A stretch of 64,000 nt of DNA from Oxyruncus cristatus (lineage: Eukaryota; Chordata; Aves; Passeriformes; Cotingidae). The position numbers and the translations under genes were made by a program. The stretch lies in assembly GCA_013399855.1 (NCBI GenBank), contig VXAY01003221.1:158773-222772 (forward strand). The letters run 5' to 3'. Position 1 is the stretch's first letter. Each line of letters starts with the position of its first letter. The notes under the pieces were generated by a model. It saw only the letters and a list, made by a program, of their open reading frames with translations. It was not told where the DNA came from and searched no databases. Below are positions 1 to 14,900 of the stretch, piece by piece.

Positions 1-2838
1 ATTCAATTAGAGAGATGTACAATGGGAAAAAACCCACTTTGTCTAATTAATTACCAGAAATAAGAAAACAAGCAGAGTTTTCTAACCTGTCATGGTTATC
101 TAGCATCAGTTGTAAGAGAACAGTGGATATGAAACCAATAGGCTCTGCAAGCACTTTGGACATTTTGATACGAAAGTTGCTATTCTTCATTTCCTTAAAC
201 TATTCTCAAAGTAAGGAAAAAAAAAACAACTGCCTGCCTCAAGCAACAAAGTTGAGATGAAAAATTTTTAACAGCAGTACAGGGAAAGTAATAACATAAA
301 CTATCTGTTGATTTTAAGGCAGCGCTAGTGCTGACAGGATGGCCTGTTGTATAAAACTGAACTGTGGAAATCAGGATTAAATTTATCTTCTCCTTCAAGA
401 CTGCAAGCTCTGTCTTCATAACTACAGGATGGATTAGCATTGATCTGTTTTGGTACGAACTACTACAAAATTCTTTGCCCCTAATCTGTCCAGACTTACT
501 CCATGCAGTCTTGCAATGTTGATCCATCAGCTTTCAGACAGAGCAGATTTTTGTGAGAAATGTCTCCAAAAACTGATACAGTTTGGGTGGAATAATAAAG
601 CAAATGGCTCCCAAATGAGACTGTGGCAGGATGTGGCTTTCTCAGTGAGAACTATGTGGGACCCCTGCCACCTTACTAAAAAGTCCTCTTGTTCATGAGG
701 ATAAACTGACTGTAACTATCTTTCTGGAAAGAACAGGAAAAGGATGGGTCTTACAGGGATGACTGCTCTCAAAAACACTTCCAGGATGTCTCAAGCCCAT
801 ACAAGCTGCTTAAACAGTGGTCACTACATAACAACAAGCAGACACTCCTTTAACAGGCTCTGGAATCAGAGCTATTTGGAGAAAGAGGAAATTCATATGA
901 GTAAAAGACTTCAAAAAACCACTGACAGGAACAGTGAAACAAATGTGTGTGCTTGGAGAGGAAAGCTTTACCCTTTTCACTCTAGTAGTCTGGACATTAC
1001 CTCTGAACCTAGTTCAGAAAGAATCTGGTATTTCAACAGCTAAAAAGATAGAGACTGCAAAGATGACCAACAGGGAATTACAGAGAAGGGCAATTGCAAG
1101 GATTCACTAGAGGTCTTACACTTCAAATGACACCAAAACTGTAATTCAGATCAAGCTTAATTATCAATACTGGGAATAATCCTCTCTGTGGTTACACGTG
1201 GGCAATACTGTACATCAGTGATTCTAATGCAGTGATTCTAATGGTGATGGGGGCAGGGGCCGAGGGCAAAGCAGGTTTTATGGTGTTTGCTCCTAGATAT
1301 CCAGAAGAGGAAGAAGGCTGGTTGGAGGAAGCTTTCTAAGCACCAAGGAGCCTTTCTCATTCCTCAGCCCTACCTCTATGGTGATGTTACTATTTCAGTG
1401 CCACAACGGTGGAGTGTGAAGAGAAGGAATGGTCTTTTTGCCTGATTTATTTTGAATTATCTATACATGAAGGAGCTCATGCATGATAGAAATTCACAGG
1501 GAATGCTGAGAACAGAATGAAACATGACCTTCCGGTATCGGCATGGAACTTGGGCCTATCACTTGTCTGAGGCTACAATGTTTTTTATGTCTAGAAGAAG
1601 TGGCAAATAAGACAATTGAAAAGAAGCTTCTGATGAATCCACTGCATGAAGAAATATTGCTATGCAGCTGAAGAACATTCTTAGTAGACAACCAAGTGTC
1701 TTTTAAGAGCGGCAGTGATGAAATAGAAGCATGTAGGTTCTGCACAGTATGCTATTCCCTGGTATAGCACTAGGGAAGGAGCAAGTGTGCGAACTCTTCT
1801 AAAACCATAGAGGAGGGCCTTTGCTTTTAAAGGATAGTCATCTGTCCTGCTCCTTTTTCTGGAATTTTATCCTCTTCATTAATTTCTCATCCCACTATCC
1901 CCATCTATTTGTTTTTCTTAGGTAAGCTCTTTCAAATATGATTTCTTTTCTCATCTTCCTTACTTGAAACAAAAAGTATCTTACACTGTAAGATCAAAGG
2001 GATGCTCCATCTCTCTTGGAAGAAATCAAGACTGTAGCTAAGCTACCAACGAATGAACCAAGTTCAGGAACAGCTCATGGCACTCTAATAGCACAGAAGG
2101 TGACAGGTTTCTTATGACTACAGTTAAAAACAACTGGTTGTCAAAGAATCGCAATTTGACAGTGCTAAACTAAATATGCTGTTGAGTGAGGAGCAGAATC
2201 AACAAAGCCCTGATACTGGAAAGCGTCCCATACTATGTCTCCAGTACAATCACCTTGCTTTCTCCCTACACTTCCTTCATTTTCTTTTCTAATATGAACT
2301 GCCTTCTGTGAGTCTGCTCCAAATATTTCCATTTTTGCTTAGCAATCTCTTCAATTTGCAGTAATTCCAGCTTCCTCTCTGTCCATTAACTAGAGGGAGC
2401 ATATTCTGTGGTAGGTTCAGATAGATGGAGAACTAATATGTTACAATAATCAGATTTTATCAAAGGCGATGTATATTTTATGTATGATTTCTCAAGCCAT
2501 CAATTAGTTTTTATAAAATATTATTACATATTATCTTTGATACCTCTATCAAATTTAGCTGATGACAAAAAGCTACTGCAAAGGTGAATGGAAAACAACC
2601 CGTCAAAATATTTTCTTAATTATTTCTAATTGTGTTTTCTTCTCTGAAAATATACTTGAGTAGTAAAAATAGAAGGTCATTAAACTATCAATTCAGAAAC
2701 TGCTTTAAAAAAATTTCTACTAAAAATTAGTGCATTTTTCAAATTATAATAACAATAAACTCATTCTAGTAAGTGACAAAAACATCCAATTACTTAAACT
2801 ATGCTTAAAAGATTTGAAAACAATAACAAATGACGTAC
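1..2838. other. NFX1 intron 22 (partial): no gene seen
   Basis: AT-rich intronic sequence downstream of the R3H exon. I looked for the missing C-terminal exon on the minus strand and did not find it. A small direct repeat (cagtgattctaatg twice) lies near 1215-1245. Nothing else is recognised. Confidence 0.75.
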
Positions 2839-2984
2839 TTCACTGCAGTAATAACAACATTGCGCTTTGGTTCGTTGTCATAGCTCACACTTTCAATACC
2901 ATAAACCTGAGCTAATTCGTGGATGATTCTGCGGTGATCTCTGTTCATTGGTGGGTAACAATGACTCTTCTTTGTATGCTTGCC
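2839..2984 (-). CDS. NFX1: NFX1 exon 22: R3H domain
   Basis: 146 nt, acceptor TTCAG, donor GTACGT. It encodes [17 protein letters not shown], then [20 protein letters not shown] and [16 protein letters not shown] supplies the R-x3-H signature of the R3H nucleic-acid-binding domain. The exon ends in a split codon (AA|). The expected C-terminus, including the final DYFDVQD-type tail, was not found between 1 and 2838, so it lies outside the window. Confidence 0.97.
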
Positions 2985-5900
2985 CTGAATTCAAGAGAAA
3001 AGATTAAGGAAAAAAAAATATTTATTTTATTAAAAAAATGAAATTATATGTTCTCTATTGTTTCCATCACCTCAAAGTATACACACATATCCAAGGAGGG
3101 GTATCTTTTAAGTTTGAAATACAAATCCTGATTATAGCCATTCTACTTATATCCCAAAGAAGGAATACAAAATTATTTTTATCTGAATTATTATTTTTCA
3201 AAATGATCTGCCAATTTGCATGAGATCTAATTTTATTTTTCAGACTGGCTTTGCAATGCACATATTGCAGATAGCTACAAAGGTGTCAAATTTATCAGTC
3301 ACCTCCCTCTACCAAAGAAGCTATTTATCTGCAAAATCCCTGACATAATGGCATCAATAGATTCTTTATTAAATAAAAAACCAAAGTTCTACTTTTAATT
3401 TCAGTTAACAAAGACTGACAATGCTTGACTCGACACTGATTACTATACAAATAGTAAAAGAACAAAAAAAAGCAGGGCCGTCTGCAGGGCCCAACACAAA
3501 AAACCAGTCACCCCATCCTTAATGGGATGATCAATTTGTAATGACAAATGCATGTGAGGGTGAGTCACACAGCGCTTCAGTCTGCTTTCAGGGATTCAGG
3601 ACACTGCTTCAGCTTTTGCCTGGGTTATCACCAAGAAGCTCTTCTAGGTCTTTGGCTCTACAGAGAAGGTTCAAGGGGAAGAAAAACTACCAGTAGTAGA
3701 ATAAGTTTGAGTCAGGGATTTCTAGAGAAATCCCAACCTATGTAAGTTCCCGAGACTCTAGGCAGTGCATATAAGGGCACTGAGAGACCAGGCTGATGTC
3801 CTACTCTCCATCATCTCTGAAAGATTGTAAAGAATGGGGTAGGAACTCAGTGACTCAAGAAAAGGTAACTGTTGCAACTATATTAAAAAAAATACAAACC
3901 AAAGCCCAAGATAAGCATGCAAAATACTTTTAATACAAGTAAAATTCTATATCTAGAAACAAAGAGAGCAAGCCACATCTTTAGTTAAGAGTGTATTTAC
4001 GTAATAAGCAAACAACCAGACTCAAGCATAAAGAGGATTTGAGGATCGTGACAGAAGAACTAAAACCAGTCTCCCTACATGATGTCATATAACACATATC
4101 ACACATATTAATCCAGTCTTTACTTACATAAACTTGTGGGTTGCAAGATGAAACATGACTCTCACAAGAGAGAAAAGAAAGCCCCTGAGACTTTCACAAA
4201 AATAAAAAGTTATGCAAGAAAAATTGAGTAGCAGAGAAAGTTAAGTTTACAGTACATGGGAAATACTCCCTTTTACACCATAAATGCCACAATTTTTAAG
4301 GAAAAGAAAGTCAGTGTGGCCTCTATACATGCTGTTACTTTTATCTTCAAGACAGGTAAGGAGGATACAAGGAGCTACAGGTTGGTCAGCCTCACCTCAA
4401 CCCCTGAGAAAGTGACAGAGCAGCTCATCCTTAAACCCAATTCCAGCCACAAGAAATTCCTTGCGAGTAGTTAGTATGGTTTCACCAACTCAATAAACTC
4501 CTGTCATGGACTGATGTGTCTGGTAGGTGAAGGGGGAGCAGCAGCTAGTGTCTACCAGGCCATCAGTAAGATCTTTGTCTCCCATAACAGCCTCAAAGCC
4601 CTCAACAACAGGCTGTTGCTGTAGCGGTTGGATGGGCAGACAGTGAGGAGGATGGAAAACTGGCTGAATGGCTGGGCCCTGAGGGTGGTGATGAATGGTG
4701 AAAAGTCTAGTTGGAGGCTGGCAACTAGTGGTGTACCCCTGGAGTCAATACCAGGTGAGTCCAGTTTAACATCTTTGTTAGTGATCTGCATGAAGGGGCA
4801 AAACATACCCTCAGCGAGTTTGCCAATGACACAAAGTTGAGGAGTGGCTGATGGAGCAGAGGGATGTGCTGCCATCCAGCACGAGCTTGACGAGGCTGAA
4901 GAAATGAGCTGACAGAAACCTTGGGAAGTTCAGCAAGGAGAAGTGCAAAGTCCTGCACCTGACGAGGAACAACCCCACACACCAGTACATGCTGGGAGCC
5001 ACTCAGGTGGAGAGCAGCTTGGGATGCTGCTGGACACCAAGTGAGAAACACTTTGTGGCAAAGAAGGCTACCAGTATCCCGGTCTGCACTAAGCAAAGTT
5101 TTGCCTGCAGGCTGAAGGAGATGCTCCTCTACTCAGCACTGGTGAGGCCACCCCTGAAGTCCTGTGTTCAGTTCTGGTCTCCTCAGTACAAGAGAGACAT
5201 GGACACACTGGAATGAGTTCAGTGGAGGACCATGAAAGTGATTAAGGGATGGGAGCATCTCTGCACTGACATAAGGCTGAGAGAACTGGGACTGATAGGT
5301 CTGGAGAACAGAGGTCCCAGGGCTGATATCATCGGTGTCTATAAATACCTGAAGGGAGGGTGTAAAGAAGACAGAGCCAGGCTCGTTTCCATGAAGCCCA
5401 GGGACAGGACAAGAGGTCGTGGGCAAAAACCTAAGACACAGAAGGTTCCCTCTGAACATCAGGAAACACTCTTTTTACTCTGAAGATAACTGAGTACTGG
5501 CACAGGTTGCCTCTGGAGCTTTTGGCCTCTCCATCCCTGAAGATACTCACAAGCTATCTAGACACTGTCATGGGCAACTGGTTCTAGATGGCTCTGCTTG
5601 AACAGAGGGGGTTTTCCAAGATGATATCCAGAGGATCCTACCAACTTCAAATATTCTGTGATTCTGTGAAACAACTACAGCCTCATGTAGCAGGCCTCAC
5701 TGTCACCAAATGGCCTCAACATGCAGAAACACAGGAGGTTTGTAAGCAATGTGAAAAATGCAGATGTAAAATGGTCACCTAAACAGAAAACTGGTAATCA
5801 GGAATCTAAACATTTCAAGGCAGAATTTGACAGCCTTGTAAAAATTAATATATAACTAAATAGAGGATTTTTAGGAACAGAACATTAAGATGGTCATGGA

Positions 5901-8900
5901 ATTCATCAGGTAACTGTTGGGTTTCCCAACTGAAGACTTCATGAAAGAATGACTTCTTGTCTGCATTTGCATTATAACAGAAGGCTTGTGTCACTTGCCT
6001 TCCGTGTTCAGAAAGAAATCTTCTCCCTTTTGAAAAGTAATTCATTTCTGGGAACTCCTCGTACCTTATGTAATTACCTATAGCCTGAGGGGTAGGATGG
6101 TACCAGATTGATCCTTGAGATACTGAATTGTCATGTGAACCTAACTGGTTCATCCTGATCATGATAAAAGCTAAGTAAACAGTGGGTAATTCTCCCTTCA
6201 GGTCAGCCTGGGAAAAGACTGTCACATGTGGTTTGTTTTCATTTTTTGCTTCTCTTCTGCAATGTAGATGCTCCTTAACAGACGCAATTTGTCTGCTTTG
6301 TAGAATCATTATTTAACAAATAGTTGTTTTTTCCACTGAGAACTAAAGCACGAGGTACTCCTGAGCCCTCTGGTACACTTGTTCTGGCATATTTGATGTT
6401 GCTAATAGATTATATGCAAATTCAAGACCTATGTTGCCCTTTTTAAATATAATTACATATCGTGGTTTGATATTATGATAAGCATGTATTTATACACAGT
6501 TATATGTAGAAATATATATGTGTGTCCACACTTGTGTACATACGTGTGTATAATAAAGGTAGTGTATAAAGGAATATGTAAAATCAGATAACCACAAGCA
6601 ACACAACACTGGGCAAATCACTCTTAGGTGATAACAAACAACTATTCTATGCATCTACTTCCAAGTGATGAGGCTGGTTCCACAGATGAATTCGTAGATG
6701 TGAGACCAGCATGGAGACTGAAAATGGAATTAGAGGCTGATGGGCAGCTGATAGGAAGGGATGTGGTGGAGGATTATACTCAGAATGAAGTAAGTGATAT
6801 AACTGAATGGTTTAAACAGAGACCGGAAGAATCTCTACTAACTTGGATGGTGCGTTTGCATGATCAGGAAGCACCCTCGATTCGGGGATTCCAGGAAGTT
6901 TTTAACCTTGAGTTTAGACTCGTATGTGCAGGATGCGTTTTAGAATAATGTTCATGACGCTCATCTGTTAGCTTTGGCTGCTTTGGGATACAGCAATAAA
7001 TATCCCGCAGAAAATGACGGGCCAACTGGAGTTGAGCGTGCGTGGTATACACTGTGGGATTATGTACAATGATTAAAGGAAGACGGGATGAAGTCAGCGA
7101 TTTTCACAGGAGACGCTGGCAGTTACGATACAGCATGCTTTGTCTGTTAGTAGGAGAAATAAAGTGATCAAGACTTCCCCAGCAGTATACAAAAACTTCT
7201 GATTAATGGGATGGGAAATCCCCTCTGTTGAGGTAATCAAAAAAATACAGCAGCTAGGTGACCTTGGAGAATGGGGGCTGCAAGGCAGTGCAGGCAACTG
7301 AGATAGTAGAGCTAGCTCTAAAGGGAATGAAAACAGAATTTCTCATAGGGAAATGTCTTCAGCTCTATTATTTATTATTAAGCTTTATTTCCTCTCATGA
7401 GGAAATTGATGGGGTTCCAACTCATGAACTATGGCAGATTTATAAGCAGAGAGGCCTGAGTAAATCTGGTAAAGAAGTGCAAAACTCTAAAGCAAATAAT
7501 CCAGGAATAACTCAGCATACAGCACCCCCTTCGGAGCCTCAATGGGATTCCGCACCTGTTTGCGGTGGGCCCTCCAAGAGTAGATCTGTTATTCCAGGGG
7601 AGAAGGAGGACTGGGAACCATATTCTGACTTGTATCCTTGGAAAAGACCAGGGAAATGATTCAGTGTGGTAAACAACACTGCAGTGACATCCACACTCCA
7701 GTGCAATTGATATGGGGGACCGGTGGCTCCATGTGGAGCTTCAAATATTTTGGAAAAACTGGTTTTCACAAACATTACTGTTAATTGATACTGGAGTGGA
7801 GGCCTCTGATATATGGGAATCCCAAGAAATTTAAAGGGCAGCCTGTAACTATTAACAGTCTGGGAGGGAAACAAATTGATGCCGTACAAACTTAAATACA
7901 AGTGAAAATTGGGAACCTCCTGAAACGATCTTACTCGGTCATGGTTGTTCCTACCCCTGAATATATAATAGGGATAGATATTCTAACAGGATTAACCCTG
8001 AATCTTCCTGATGGTCACTACCAATTTGGAACAAAGAATTATATTAGTGCCCAGTCAATCTTAGTAGGAAAAATAAAAATGCCTCCTGTGTGGATTCCTG
8101 CTTCAAATGAATTAGTAACAATAAAACAATACAGGATGCCAGGAGGGCATGAAGAAATATCACAATTAAAGATTTCCTGGATGCTGGAGTTTTAAAATCA
8201 ACTACCATAGCCTGGAATAATCCAGTATGGCCCATAAAATGGGTCATGGAGAATGACTGTAGATTTTAGACAGTGCTCCTGAACTACTAAGTCTCCTAAA
8301 ATTTTGTTCTTTTTACAATTAAACTGTGCACCACATTGGAGCCCAAACAAAATTAGTGTCAACTCATAACTATTAGTATTGTAGTAATATCAAACTCCTC
8401 CCCAATTAAACTGTTTCTTCAAATAAGTCATACAGAATATCTGAATACTGACCTTATTTACAGCTTCCACGAGCATTCTCATTTCCTTCTCAATGTCACT
8501 GACAAATTTTAAATCCTTCCTGCAAGAACAGCATTCAGGGTTAACAAGGCAGGGGAGCATATAAAGATACAATATCTTCATTTTTTTCTAACATTATTTT
8601 TCAACAAGAACAAAATTATAGAACTCAATTGACTGAAACAGAAGCTTCATTTACATTAAATAATGTTAGTGTGTCATCACTATTATGAAAATAATTTTCT
8701 TTCAACCGTTAGAACACAGAATAAAATCCTATGATATGCCTCTACTGTCTGACAATACAATTTTACATTTTCAAATTGATAATGTAGATTTTAAAACTGC
8801 CATTTCAGAGTTTTTAAATTACGCGTCATTAAGGCAATTCACTTTATTAGAATACAGGATGAGACACAGAAGCTTGGATGGGGTAAACAGAGTGGACTTT

Positions 8901-11900
8901 TCCATGACAAAGGAAAAGTTCACTGACTTCGGTCTTCAAATCGTTTACCGTAACAAACACAAAAAGCAGCATAAGGCTACTTGCAGGCAATTAAAATGTT
9001 CCTGATAAAAGGTATTAAGGACTTGTTAGAACTATTTTTTTTGTACCTAGCTTCATCACAATACTTCAAGTCTTTCATGTAAGGTTAAGCTCTGTGCTCT
9101 GTTCTTAAATAAGCAGGTTAGCTAACTCTAAAAGTAAGGTTGTTATTTGTTAGGGCACTGTCCCCAAGGAGAAAAAAGACCTGAAGATTTCATATCTCAA
9201 AGCTGGTTAGTAGTAAATAATAATTCTTCAGAAAAGCAGGCACTATTCCATACCAAAGCAATACCACTTTGTGAATGATGTCAGAATTTAACCAGTCAAG
9301 AAGTGCCTACCAAAGCAGGCACAACCATCTTAGGTAGATGCCCTACTGAAGTTTTGGATGCTGAAGTGAATGTATCATCAAAAGACCAAGGGGTCTCAAA
9401 GAAACATGCAAAATGGTAACATTGAATAGCTCAGCTGCCAACATCACTTGATCAGATATGATGGACTCAGCCCATCACCGGAAAACCTTCAAGGTTTTGT
9501 AACAGTACATGGACATAGCATGTAGTTAAGAGAACTCCTGGATCTTCAGTCGAGAAAAGTATTACACTGGAAGAACTGCAAAAAGGACCTGGACATGTAG
9601 AGCTGAAAAGAAAGAAGCCTCCCAACACCCAGGCTGTGAAACAGAGAGTCAGCCCATGTGGTATGAGGCTTTGAAAAGAATATTACAGCAATAATCTCAG
9701 GTTTTAAAAAACCCCTACCCAAACAAAAAAACCTGACACACCCCCCCCCCAAAAAAAAAGAAAAAAAACCACCACAAAACCAACCAAACAAAACCCACAA
9801 AAACAAAAAACGCAAGCCAACCAAAGCCATGGATACCTTCAGGATTCAGAGGGTCAGAAAGTAAATACTACACTGAATGCCAGCCATGAACATCCAAATT
9901 TCAAGGTGGAGTGATCATGGGAGGTAAGAAAAAAATGAAATCAACGATCCAATAAGAGGGTTCACTAGTATCTGATTTGTAATATTTAAAAGCCTACTGA
10001 GGAACCAGTTCACACGCTGAGGGATACATTCAAAAAAAATAAGTCCTTTAGGAGTCTATAGAAACAAAGTTATCAACTGGAAGTCACCAATGAAATCAGC
10101 AACCTGGGAGTTGTTCCAGAAATACTTCGAATGTCTCTTAGCTTCAAGAAATTCCAAGATAGTCAAGACGAAAGTACAACACATGTGATCTGACAGTGCA
10201 TATACTGAAATTCTGCAATGTGGGACATGAAAGTCTGTTTTTCTGTGAAATGTCTATAGACGGTGTACATTAGGATTCTTCCCACCTTCCTGCATTGCAT
10301 GTAAGCAGGAGCAGGGCTACTGTCACTTCAGTTCTTCTCAACAACACTACTTAAAAAGAATGCTCCTCACTGCTTGGTTTTTCACTGTAGTTCTTGCTGT
10401 ATATTTTTGCTTTCCCCAGACTTTGCTGCCTTTGCCAAAACCAATCTTATTCTTGCAACACTGCCAGTCACTCTGACTTTAAGTGATTGACATTCCATGC
10501 TTGCAGTTTGCTAGTCATGTGCTTGAGAAGCTGCTCTCACTGTCCCTTCCTTTAGGATGCAGTTCTTGTTTAAGAAAGCTGTCTCCTAACCCTAAACCTG
10601 ACACTGCTCCTGTTACCGGATCACACACAGGAGTGCTTGGCTCCTCCTTCATTGCCTGCAATGGCACGTGGAGGGTTAACTCTTGGAAAGAGTTAAGATG
10701 GCAGCAACTAAGGACCCATCTCCTTCTGTGTCCTTCTAGACTTAACCATTTGATCTTAGATTTTCATAATCCATCTAGCTGCTGTGGGGTCTTGCACAGC
10801 CAGTGACAAAATAAGAAAATTCTCTTCTGTGTAGCTCCAGGTGGCCAGATATTCCAGATGTTTTCCTCTCTTTCCCCGGTAGTTTTAATTCATCAAATAG
10901 CAGCCTCAACATCATCCTTGTCCAACCAAACATGGATACTTGTGCCAGTCTATCCTCCAACTTCATGTCAGTGGACCAAATTGAGCATTTTCTTGCTCTA
11001 TCTGTCTGTTTCTGGAGCTTCTCAGAAAGGTCAGTGCTGAGGTGTCCAGCCAGTGGATCCATACCCGCTGATGTGTGCTCAATTGTGTTGGTACAGTCAT
11101 GTCCATACTACAAGATGGATTCCTCCATGTAAAGCTATACGGTGTAGAGACTTTTCTTATGACTGCTTGTCAGATTATGGCAAACAGATCAGCAAGATCA
11201 GCATGCAGCAACATTACCATGCTATTATTGCCTAAAATTGGCTCTTAAAAGAAACCTCCAAGACCCAATTTTTGACTTTTAGAAGCCAGGCATTCTTTAT
11301 TATGATGTGCTGCACGATCACAACACGCCAGGTGCCCTGGAAATCAGTTTGCCAAAGTGCACACAGAGATGTCTTTGCCACAGCTTATATGCCAACATTA
11401 CATGATTATTCATTTTTCATTCCCTGCACTCCTGTCATATATTCATGAGATTTCCCAACACTTATTAGTACATATACATGTCCTTATAAGGTCTCTGAGC
11501 AGCTTCACTGAGTGTCTCTAGTGGTCATCTGTGTGTGGAGTCCCCCAAAGTTCTAAGTGACTGCCTATAAACTTCTTTAAGACAATGTACCTGGTTATAG
11601 AGTAACTTGGCTGGCTGCCTCAGTTCCCTTCTTCATTGTTTCTTTACTTTGCTTGGTTAGATGTTTAAATCATGTGGCTCAGCTATATGTAGTGAAGCAA
11701 AGCAAGGCTTTAAAAGGATTAACCTAAGTATCTTGCTCTAAGAAACCTAACCCCCCCTCAAATCTACCCTGCTCAAAGGAAATTTTGTTCTGTTCAGCTC
11801 AGTGGACGCAGACCCACAGAAGAACACCAGGAGCATTACACAAAAGGCTTAGGGTAATAAATTAAGGCAAAGTAGGCTAGGGTGGACATTTGAATAGGTA

Positions 11901-14900
11901 AAATAGACCTGAAGCCAAGGCTTTCTCCAAGCTTCAGCGACTGGGACAAAGACAATGGGGAATTCAAAAGTACACCTGAGGAAGAGGAGAAATTCCAAAA
12001 CCCCCGAGATGAAGTAACAGGATGTACCACCAAATTATTCCTCAAAATGAAGACCACGCCCCAAACTCCGCCCTAACTCCACCTGCTATGAATATTGTAA
12101 TCTAATAATGTAATAATATGAATATGTATGTAGAGATGTTGTAATCACACTCAAGAACTGTATAAACTACCTGTCTTTACACTGACCACTTCGGAGCTCT
12201 TTGTCCAGCATGAGCTGGGGGCTTCCCGACGTCGCAATAAATACCTGCTGTTTAAAGGCATAAAAACTCTGTCTCTAAGCAGGTTATATATGCCTTTTTG
12301 GGCTTCAGTAGTTTCTATGGTACATTCCACTGCAAAAACTATTAGTTCCTGATACATCTCAAAACTCAGGTATCACTACTCCTCATGCCCCCTTCTCCTG
12401 TCACTGTCCTATAAAGGAGAGAGATTATTTTGACACACTTCCACTTACTTATCTTCTTCCTGTTACCTGGAGTTGTGCTGCATCTTGGGAGCTTTAGGGT
12501 TCTGTAATTAGAGATTACACTTCAAAAATCAGGAGTTTTCTCACAGCTTTCTCGAGTTTTCCTCATTCGTAGATGTACATTTCTTTCAGCCCTTGACAAT
12601 GTATCAGCTTCACAGATCAATGAATTGTCTAAAGAAGATAATATCACAGCATTCTACTGATGATTTTGGCAGCTGCTGCCTTCTTGAGGCAGTGATCCTG
12701 AATGCACGGGTAGGTGGGTAGCTGTTGTGTTTCTCAGTCATTCTGAGATCCCACATATGGATGTGTAGCTTACGCTCTGCAGAAAACCACAAGCCCTGAA
12801 CTCTTGCATTACTGGAGTGACATGTTCAAGCAAGAATAAAGTAATCTGTCAAAACTTATTCAGAATGCTGAGCCACCTGAAAAACATACTGTAACAGATA
12901 CACTTACTGGATCCTGCCATCACGATGGAAAGTCCAATCTTTTGCAAGACTGCTGAGATAACATCAAGAGCAGTCAAAGAAGTAAGTTCATAAAGCCATA
13001 GCTTTACAAATTGAAGACTGCTGCTCTTGTAAAGAGAGCTTTGTTAATACAAGGAGAAACACATTTATCTTAAAAACTAGATAAACGAAATCCAGTAATG
13101 CAATGTGCTAAGTAAGTGACTTGAGGACTAACAAAAACTTTTGCTTAAGCTGTGTGCTAAAGCTGTAAGAATAGCCTTGGTGTCTTAATTATTGTGAATT
13201 ACCACTATAAAGTGGCTACAAAGGAAATGCAAGTAAAATACTGAAAGAATAATAAGAGGAGTGTGAAATCATTAAGGTATCTGTTTGACCACTTGGAGTA
13301 CAGTACACGACCCTGGCCATCAGTCCTGTTCATGAAAGATGAACACTGCACTATGAGTAGTGGTTGGCAGAAAGGCAAAGTAGAATCGTACTCCAAAGAG
13401 ACTACACACACGATGCAAGACTTTCACTTTCTTGCAGTATTGAAAATGCGTGCTGTGTTTTTCTGGAAGAGGTAAAGCAAAACAATCTATACGCACTTAA
13501 GAGAATAGTTCTTATAAAATAGTACTTTTAAGTGCAAATACTAATAAAACAGTAGCTCCACAATGAAAACATTCAGCTCCTATTTTGCAGTAGGCTCATC
13601 AGTTGGAAGTAAATGAAGAGGTAACTTAGTCCTAAATTCTGTATAGCTACTTATGTAAAATTTCCCACTTAACACATCAGCATACTAAATAAAGGATTTT
13701 CAAGCAGAAAACATCCTCACAAAACCATGAAATTTATGTAGCATTAGGATACTGAAGCAAGAACAAAAGATTAAGATGTTCTAAAAAACTCAGACCCAGT
13801 AAAAACTATTGTCATGTCTACAAACACACACACAAGAGTAAAAACTTCTTAAATGACACATCATTTAAGCATCTTTTTAAAGACGTGTCTGATCCCTCCC
13901 TGTCACTCCAGATTGAACAGTATGTATTGGTGTAATGCTTTTGATATTAGCTTGATTTCATATTGCCTTGTTTTAAGATGTTTCAGTCTAGCATCACTCT
14001 TTGCAGTCACACTGGCATAGGCTTTGCTCTGCATCAAGTATTTTATTAATTCCATTTCTTTATTTTTAAAATATAAGCAGCAAGAAGAAATTAATGAGAC
14101 TGGTGGAGGGAAATAACATCAGGCTACAAGAGCATATTTTATTACTTAGCCAGCACTTTTGTCTTTGTTTTGAAAAGTTTATAAGGACCACTGAGATAGA
14201 GGTTGGTTCTGTGTGAAAGTAGTAGAGATGTGAAAGTACAGGTACTGATTCATAGTGAGAATGGTCAAAAATTATGTTCCCATTCTAAATCTGGTCCTGT
14301 TACAGAACAAAGTAACCTGTCAGGCAGTTTTTACTTTTCAGGTTCTCATTTTGGAGGTCTTGACAAATGCACATCACCTCCTTTGCCTCAAATGCCATCT
14401 GTTGCCAAGGTGGTTATTTTTACAAGGGTAAACACAACTATTCTCCGTTTTCCATCTTGCTCTCAACACTGTTGAACTATGACATCTGCCATCATTAGAA
14501 CACATACCTTGCATCTTCTTTTAAAACGTCACTGTACTTTGGTCCAGAAGAACGGATGTTAAAAGGATCAGAATTATCATCTATTTCAAGAGCTTCAGCA
14601 AGACGCCTAAATTTGAGGGTAGAAGGAAAAAACTCCAAAATGTAACAAAAACATAAGCAAACAAAAATAAACATATAAATCCCCCCAGTCTTCCACACGT
14701 TGTCATCAAAAAGTAAAGTTACAGGTTACCAAATATAAATAAACAGCTTGCAAAAGATATGGTCTGTGCATTTCAAACTACTGACTTAAAACTTTTCACT
14801 AGAATATTCTAGCAAGATCTCCGATCATTTAATATAGATCCCGAGAACACAGGAATCATCTCCACATTTACCTGTTCTCTAGGTCATGCAGGAAAGGATT

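Noticed and set aside
7539..7901. 120-codon minus-strand frame
   Set aside because: Shadow of the retroviral fragment on the opposite strand.
8685..9005. 106-codon plus-strand frame in intron 20
   Set aside because: No recognisable family, no splice sites or regulatory context, AT-rich composition; likely chance.
9546..9830. Phe/Gly-rich minus-strand frame
   Set aside because: Caused by the A/C-rich low-complexity tract.
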